NCBI GenBank assembly: GCA_963555705.1
Contig: OY743176.1
Span: 39,664,497-39,728,496, forward strand
Origin: Ligustrum vulgare
Lineage: Eukaryota; Streptophyta; Magnoliopsida; Lamiales; Oleaceae
Length of the DNA stretch: 64,000 nucleotides
Reading direction: 5' to 3'
A program made the position numbers and the translations under genes. Each line of letters starts with the position of its first letter. The stretch's first letter is position 1. The notes below the pieces were generated by a model. The model was not told where the DNA came from and did no database searches. It was given only the letters and a program-made list of their open reading frames with translations. Shown piece after piece: positions 57,424 through 64,000 of this stretch.

Positions 57424-57942
57424 TGATGTGAATCTGTGTAGGAATCACGTTCATGTCGCAAAATCATTGATTGAGAAATGCCTCTAGAGTCCAAATTTAG
57501 ATTTGTAGATGATGACTCGAGTCTCAAGACTCAAGAACCTAGGTTTATTAAATCTTGGACCCATTGTGACACGGAAATAAGAACTAAGATGGGGAAAAAC
57601 CATAAATGGTGACTAATCCTTTTATAAGTTCAAGATTTGGAAACATGAAAGAACTTGATTATTCAGTAAGTTCAAATTGTTCAATGAATAATGAAAGAAA
57701 ATAGAATCCTCACATCTTTATTGAAAATAACTCAATATTACATCAAAGTTGAATAATTGGTTTCAATGAAGGTGCTTATATAAAGACTCCAAGGATTAAA
57801 AAAAATTCCTAATCTACTTAGAAAACTAAATAAAATCCTAAAAATAGAATCCTAATTTAATTGGAATCAATATAAAGAAAAAATAAAACTTAATCTTGAA
57901 ATTATGGTAATATTACAAATTTCCGTCAAAATTGTCAAATCA
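57424..57942 (-). repeat. CRM-like LTR, inverted mate
   Basis: TGATGTGAATCTGTGTAGG on the plus strand reads as the reversed 3' end. The whole 519 bp is an imperfect reverse complement of 56426-56953 (shared blocks: gaattaggatt-type, cttgaacttatmaaa, caatsattttg). No primer site is found beside it, and the duplications do not match, so the pair is not a simple element. Confidence 0.7.
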
Positions 57943-58438
57943 CTGATTTAACACCCCAAATGATGGATTTTGACTACAAAACCAGTGGACTCAAGGGCAA
58001 TAGCCCATGAATTACGCTCAATGAACCGTTTCTGCTTGAAAAACATATATTATTCATCAAATTTCGATATGGTTGGCTAAATTGAATGATCCAGTTGCGT
58101 AATTATCAGTAGATCCACCATGATTCTCATCAAGTCATTTAATTTTCATTGTGCATGTCTGATTCGAAACCTAACACACTACACTTGAAAATTAGTATTC
58201 TTCATGTTTGGTCTTTGGCCATTCTTATTCAAAAATATATTTTAAATAAAGAAGAAGAAGAAGAAGAAGAAATACTTTGTATTAATTAAGAGAGTTCCAA
58301 CAAAGCACAAAAATTCAAACTTTCAAAGGTTTATATAAAAATTTCAAACAGTCAATAATTCAAGAATTAAAATATATATATATACACACACACACAAAGA
58401 TAACAAATCCAAGTTTTTCTAAGGAAAGTTCTTAAAAC
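57943..58438. other. Unassigned DNA with microsatellites
   Basis: Contains (GAA)n near 58249-58271 and (TA)n(CA)n near 58372-58396. No gene seen. Confidence 0.5.
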
Positions 58439-58446
58439 CTTCAAAC

Positions 58447-59119
58447 TAGGAGTGAGCGCGGTCCGGTTCGGTCCGGTTCCGAAAGGAATCGAACCGAACC
58501 GATTACCAATGGGAATCTAAATAATGGAACCATTGGTTTCATATTTGGTTACGGAACAGAACCGGAACCGAACCAATTGGTTCCGGGTCGGTCCAGTTCG
58601 GTCATTTACATTTGAAAATGTTAAAATAAAATGTTCCCTAATAAAGATTAAAAATTTCTTTCAACGCTACTTTTAAAAAAAAATTATTTCAACTCTACTG
58701 TTTGCGCAAATCTGCCTTCGAAAATGAAATTTCATATCAACAGCTTTTAGAGTTTTGTTTGTAAAATTATTTAGGATTTAGGTAATGCCGAAAGATTTAG
58801 ATTTGGGGTTGGGAATTGTGAGTTAAAATTTAAATTGGGAGTTAAATTGATTATATAAAGTAAAGAATCAAAGAGATTGGATGGAATTGGAGGAGGATAC
58901 TATTTATGTTGGAAGTTGAGAACGGAAAGGAATTTTGGTCCGTTTGACGATTTATATTAAAAAAAAAAATCAACATACAAGGGAACCGAAGTATCGTTGG
59001 TTCCAATTAATACAAGTACCAAATCGGGAATTTTCCTTGACAGAACCAGATTTGGACCGGTCGGTTCTAATCGGTTCCGGTTCGGTTCCATCAATTCTGG
59101 AAAAATGCGCCCACTCCTA
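58447..59119. mobile_element. hAT-type MITE with perfect 8-bp target duplication
   Basis: 673 bp, TAGGAGTGAGCGCG...TGCGCCCACTCCTA inverted ends. Inner arms are rich in ggttcggtccggttcc and its complement. The target duplication CTTCAAAC is present on both sides (58439-58446 and 59120-59127). An 8-bp duplication and this TIR type fit the hAT superfamily. No transposase. Confidence 0.88.
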
Positions 59120-59161
59120 CTTCAAACATCCATAAATTTAAGTTTTCCAACATTCAAAGTT

Positions 59162-59162
59162 C

Positions 59163-59195
<33 letters not shown>
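59162..59195. repeat. (AAT)n microsatellite
   Basis: About eleven uninterrupted aat units. Confidence 0.9.
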
Positions 59196-59337
59196 TCATC
59201 AATAACTTCAATATAACTTAAAAATAAAAAATAAACATTTATTCATTTATTTGCTATCACTGCCCAATAATATCAGAATTTCATACAACAACATCAGTTT
59301 CTTTAATCATTTACTCTCCAAGTCAAGTTCCAACAAT

Positions 59338-59560
59338 TGAAGATGAGCACTACGAGTATAAGAGCAGCCAAATGCAGACTTTTTTCATCTATTTGGATCT
59401 CTGGAATATTATTGAAGATGGTCAGAAGTTAGAAGTTCCAACCGAAGATGATGAAAAAGCTCAAAAATGCAAGATGAATATAAAAGGCTAGACGCAATGG
59501 CACTTCAAATTCTTCTTGGAACACTTCAAATTCCTCACCTTGCTGCCCTTTTCCACCATT
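59338..59560 (+). pseudogene. Copia gag fragment (UBN2/DUF4219-type)
   Basis: A plus frame reads EHYEYKSSQMQTFFIYLDLW, NIIEDG, VPTEDDEKAQKCK and, after a TAG, continues as LDAMALQILLGTL-like words in another frame. This is the N-terminal gag of a copia element, isolated and truncated. It is a different region from the gag kept in the complete copia element. Confidence 0.65.
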
Positions 59561-59810
59561 TTCATTGCACTGTGTCACTTAACTTATCTTCCCCGTGGAT
59601 GAAGAAATTTGAAATTGGGTCTAACTGAATGGGTCGTGTTATTCGAATGAGAACTCAAGAGAGTGAACTAAAGGGATGTAAGAATTTAAGAGTGAATAGG
59701 AGGCTTGGTCCCATCAAAATTGACGATAGCTTCTTCACCTCCAGCCCCAACATCTGCCATTGGCATTCTTGTCTCGAAAGACCTGAACAGAAGGTTTCAT
59801 CGCCAACGTA

Positions 59811-60685
59811 AGCCCCTGTTCTCTTTGCTGTTTTGAAATCGTTTTCTATTTTTATTTTCGAAAACGCTAAAAACGCGTTCTCTTTACTATTTTCGAAAAC
59901 GCATTTTGAAAAAAAAAAAAAAAAATTTGTACACAAAACGGAAAAAGCCCGAAACATCGTTTTGGGCATTTTGTGTGTATTTCGACGAAAAATGTCCAAA
60001 ACGTGAAAAACGCGTTTTGGGAATTTTTTTTTTTTTTTTTTATAGAATTATCTTAACTTAGAACTAAGCTTAATATAAAGTTTTTATTTTTTTATTATTT
60101 TTTTTAGAATTATCCTAGCTTGGAATTAAGCCTAAATAAAGAATTTTTTTTTTTTTTTTTTTTTGAGAATTATCCTAACTTGGAACTTAGTTTAAATAAC
60201 GTTTTATTCAATTCAATATCAACATTAAAAAAAAAAATAAAATTAAATGAGAATTCTTGTTGTTATATTTCAAAAAATGTAATGATAAATGGACTCTGGT
60301 GGTTTTGAAAGAACTTGCATTTTCTGGATTTTAATAGAAGTAGAGTTTTCTCAAGTCCCGAACCTGACCAAACTGTGTTAATATAGACTCTTAATGCTCA
60401 CATTAGTGTGTTGCATGTAACCATATTTTTAGTGTATTGTTGAAGGAAATTTGAGTTGGAGTTAGTAGTATTCTACAAGCAAATTAATTAAAAATAGTTT
60501 AAATAGTGTTCTGCAAAATTTCAAACAGAACGTGTTTTCCAGCTTTTCATTTTCAAAAACAGTTTTCAGAAATGACAAATCAAACGCGTTTTCAGCAAAT
60601 TTGAAAACAAAAATGAAAACACAAAACACAAAATATTTTTGAAAATGAAAATACAAAATAAAATACAAACAGAATGCTGCCTAAG
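59811..60685. mobile_element. MITE copy 2, 'gttctctttgctgttttga' family
   Basis: Collinear with 49377-50240 from cctgttctctttgctgttttg through repeated agaattatcctarcttgga blocks to caaacagaatgctgcctaag. Copies differ in homopolymer length and scattered bases. Same orientation, about 10.4 kb apart. Confidence 0.65.
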
Positions 60686-61963
60686 TTTTTGAATTGGGAA
60701 TCAGGGATGTGTCAAACTGAGGATTTTCATTTTGAGTTTACAAGTTTTATTTTGCCCGTGTTTGATTTTATAACTTTTTGATCTACTATTTTTTTATACA
60801 GTAATCAATCTCAACCATAAAAAAACGTCAAATCCACAACTTTTTACTTTTCAAACCACTTTTAACCACACGATTTCCCAAAACCTTTTCTTTTCCGAAA
60901 AAGTTATAAAATCAAACACACACTTCATTTCATTTGAATTTGAGTTGTATTTGGCAGACATTTGCATTTCATTTTTTGATAATTGTTTTGTGATTATGAT
61001 ATGATTTTGAGATTGACTTTTTGTCGATAATTTTGAAAGTATGTGTAAAGTTAAAACTTAATACGTAGGAATTGTTTAATTTTTGCCTTTTCAATTATTT
61101 TATGGTTTGGAATCTTTAGATTGATTAAAAATTTATAAAAAAAAACACTTGATAATGTTTTTTAACTCCTACCCCCGCTTAAACTTGTAAAGCTTGACTC
61201 CTGAGCTCCACGATTCACACTTTTTAGAACACTGCTGCTTTCTATATACTAATAAAATTCCATATATAACCTGCTTGCTACCTTTAATGCCTTGACAGTC
61301 GTCTTTGTGATCTCTTCACCATAAATAGTGATTTTAGGGCCTCCAGTGTTTAACTTCAATTAATTTTCCTCCCTTATTGGAAATCTAAGCACCAAAATGA
61401 AAGAATGAAACGGGGAATTAATGACATTAAATTGAAAAGCTAGATATACCAAGCCAATATCCACCTTTATGAGCACCGAGTCATGAATGAGTCTCCAAAA
61501 ATTAGAAATATTACCAGTATACATATGATTTGATAAGTTTATGAATTGCACATCAGAAATCTCACTCCATGAATAACACATCGCAGGTTAATTTAATATA
61601 AGTTAATTTATTTTGTGAACCTACATAAACTTCTTGGGCATGTATAATCTGATAATGGTGATGCATTTAACAAGAAACTACATTTTTTCAAGTTTCTTTG
61701 TAATATGTAGAATTCTAGGGTATCTGATCCGAAGATCAATCACTTCAATCATCACAGAAAGATTTCACAAGTTCATTAGCAAATATGTGAAGCAAATGAA
61801 TGATTGAGAAAAGAAATCACGTATGCAAAAGAGGAGTTGCCCGAAACTTGATCCACCATGTAGCCAGATAATACTTCAAGAAACACAAATTATACAACTC
61901 ACAAACTATCTAGATCGGTAAGGGTCAAGGAAGTCTTGCCTTCTCTTTCTAGCAAAGTGTAAC
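60686..61963. other. Unassigned AT-rich DNA
   Basis: No gene, repeat or element recognised; the open frame at 61360-61581 lacks coding character. Confidence 0.5.
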
Positions 61964-64000
61964 ACCCCAAGTTTAAGAGTCTAAAACTTAGGCGTGTTAA
62001 CTTCCATTCACATTAAATGCGGAATTTAATGGTTTACACAATTAAAATGTTCATTTATCTATTGCAAAATTTTACAAAAATTTCGGCAGTGTCTCCTCTG
62101 TAAATTGGACATAGCCAACCTGTAGAGGGACGTCAAAACCATTTTACAAATACAATTCTCAACTCATTCAACCCAACAATCCACATCCGACCACAATTCC
62201 AAAATTCAACTTCAACATTAATTCCCCAAACTCCTCAACAAAATAACTTGAAGTATAAATTTATAAACTCATGAAAAACATGATAAAAACTAATCACAGT
62301 GAAATACCATAACTTATTTAAACTAATTTCAACCGAAACAATTATCAAAATAAAAGAATTAAGAAATAATTACTTAGAACTTAAATAAATTCTAATTTAA
62401 CTAAAAATAACTTGAATAAATTTAACTTTATTAATTAATGCGACGATGGGTACTGTCGGAGTCAGCCGCCAAGTGTTCTCTTCTGATCATCTAACTTTCA
62501 TCACCTGAAATATGGGGAGGGATTGGGGTGAGCTAAAGCTCAGTAAGTAAACTGTATGCATGAATGCTTTAAAAATTCCATGTATGTATCCCCATTTACT
62601 TTACTTTCCAGAACATTCAAACATTTCAAACTTTCACTTCATTTTCACCGTGAGCTCACTTGGTGTAACTTCTAGTCAATCAGAATACACTGGGCAATTA
62701 CTTATTTGGAACCAGATTAACATTCACATTTCCACCGCAAAGCGGTTTAACATTCACTTTCCCACCGCAAAGCGGTTTAACAGTCCACCGTAAACGGTTG
62801 AACATTCCGTCGCAAAGCGACTTAATTCGGGTACGCCGGTCCCCCGTGGCCCATTTCCCACTCGCAACTTTCATGAACTAGAAGTACACCCATTCATTCT
62901 AAAAAAAAACTTGGGATACATAACTTTTGAACAAACTTGCACTTGACACATTTCTTTCATTTAAAAACATTTGACTTCCCAATTTCGATGCCAATGCATG
63001 CTTGATGATGCAATGACATGGTAATGTGCATGCTTAAACATTCTTCTCAATAACATATGCTTTCATAAAGTAAGGAAATTCATCAAGGCAAGTAAGTTGC
63101 ATGACAGTCATTTACACATAACTTTCACATTTACATTCAAATTTGATGAAAATAGGGGGAAGTTTACTTACTTGCAGCCCTTATTAATTTACCGTTTCTG
63201 AATTTGCAAGTGGAAGAGTCTCGGATGCCCGTGACGTCAATGTACCAAAATTCCTAATTATATCCATTCATAAATAAGGTATAACTTTAGATTTGAAACA
63301 AACACGTTCATCATCCTATTCAATATTATAAATAAAACTCATAACTGAGGTTAACATTTCTATTAGACTCACAATTTAACTCAAACGTGTCCTTAAATCA
63401 TCTCAAACACATATACCATCACCTTCGAAATAAGTGTTTAAATTCAAGGGTAAGAAACATCGAAATCTTACTTATCAAATTATTCAAAAGTCAAACTACT
63501 CAATATTATCACAACTAGAAATTTAACTATTAATAAATCTGGAAAAATTAAATTTCCACTTTTAAGAATCAAGGTGAAATAACAGCTGAGTTTCTACATT
63601 TTGAATTTTGGAATTAGTACACATTTAAAATTTTACTCTAAACTTTAAAATTATAAAGATAATTCCAAATTAACTAATCGAAGTAAATTGTCAATTACAC
63701 TAATTAAATCTAAATTTCCTAATTCCAAAAATACGTTACAAATTTCAATTTAGTTATAAATTCAACAAAACCAATTAATTCAATGAATCCATAAAATCTG
63801 AAATTATACAGTATGACATTACATATCTCAAATTTTCAAATAAAAATTCAAGATTCAAAAAATCTAATTAAGCCCCAAATCTGAAATTCCTTCATATACT
63901 ATGAAAAACTCATATTCATATATTTGAAATATGACAATCTACTCTGAAATTGCATATCCATACATACATATATACATCAATACCCACATACATATGCATT
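61964..64000 (-). mobile_element. Gypsy LTR, minus orientation, running off the window
   Basis: The left edge tgtaacaccccaag is the reverse complement of a ...GGGGTGTTACA LTR end. Reading minus, the region before the end has 'cttactgagctttagctcacc' and 'catatttcaggtgatg', as in Tekay-like LTRs. It carries a hairpin array at 62718-62825. The 5' edge lies beyond 64000. Confidence 0.6.
62718..62825. repeat. Hairpin minisatellite ACCGCAAAGCGGT
   Basis: Four units of 22-30 bp: accgcaaagcggtttaacattc twice, then accgtaaacggttgaacattc and gtcgcaaagcgac. Each keeps a short stem. In the third and fourth units base changes occur on both arms, so pairing is kept. Confidence 0.75.

Noticed and set aside
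59629..59999. Opposing frames near the second MITE
   Set aside because: Part overlaps the MITE end and neither side has a recognisable protein; kept out of the gene list.
1..64000. tRNA or rRNA genes
   Set aside because: None could be recognised by eye; the tRNA-like words found are retrotransposon primer sites.

Overview
This window is nuclear DNA from a flowering plant, probably a eudicot. It is AT-rich, has long introns with GT/AG junctions, and is dominated by nested LTR retrotransposons and small non-autonomous DNA transposons. Three host-type genes can be recognised. The first is an intact, intronless LOG-type cytokinin-activating enzyme gene (816-1412, minus). The second is a decayed double-stranded-RNA-binding protein (DRB2/3/5-like) gene, split by a copia element and cut by a gypsy LTR (6348-13762, minus). 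The third is a five-exon DHHC protein S-acyltransferase (PAT) gene with several lesions (15158-34535, minus).

Layout. 1-3065: gypsy-like untranslated debris holding the LOG gene and an unrecognised Cys-rich gene fragment. 3066-6347: a 3.3-kb gypsy LTR. 6348-13762: DRB pseudogene containing a complete but inactive copia element (6937-13428; 457-bp LTRs, 5-bp target duplication AGCAG). 15158-34535: the PAT gene. Its second intron is 13.8 kb because it holds a tandem array of one Tat/Athila-type non-autonomous element in the order LTR-internal-LTR-internal-LTR (20024-30966, repeat period exactly 4507 bp). 35456-48559: an old CRM-like Ty3/gypsy chromovirus (target duplication AAAGT). Its 5' LTR holds a solo Tat-type LTR (35961-37336, duplication GTTTC), and its gag holds a younger CRM-like element on the opposite strand (38932-45800, duplication AAGAT). 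All of this sits inside an older MITE. 48600-64000: a long-TIR DNA element with an inner MITE, two more gypsy LTR regions, a decayed gypsy pol fragment, an inverted pair of CRM-like LTRs, a hAT-type MITE with a perfect 8-bp duplication, a copia gag fragment and a second copy of the inner MITE.

No operon-like or defence-like cassette is visible. The most informative structure is the shared-LTR tandem array. Three informative sites place the unequal-crossover point inside the middle LTR, between about 24969 and 25556. Other notable points are clusters of short palindromes or hairpins in the LTRs of several unrelated families, a covarying hairpin at the end of the Tat-type LTR, and the relative ages of the nested elements. 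No search was run. Family names rest on motifs read by eye, and pairwise divergences are hand counts.
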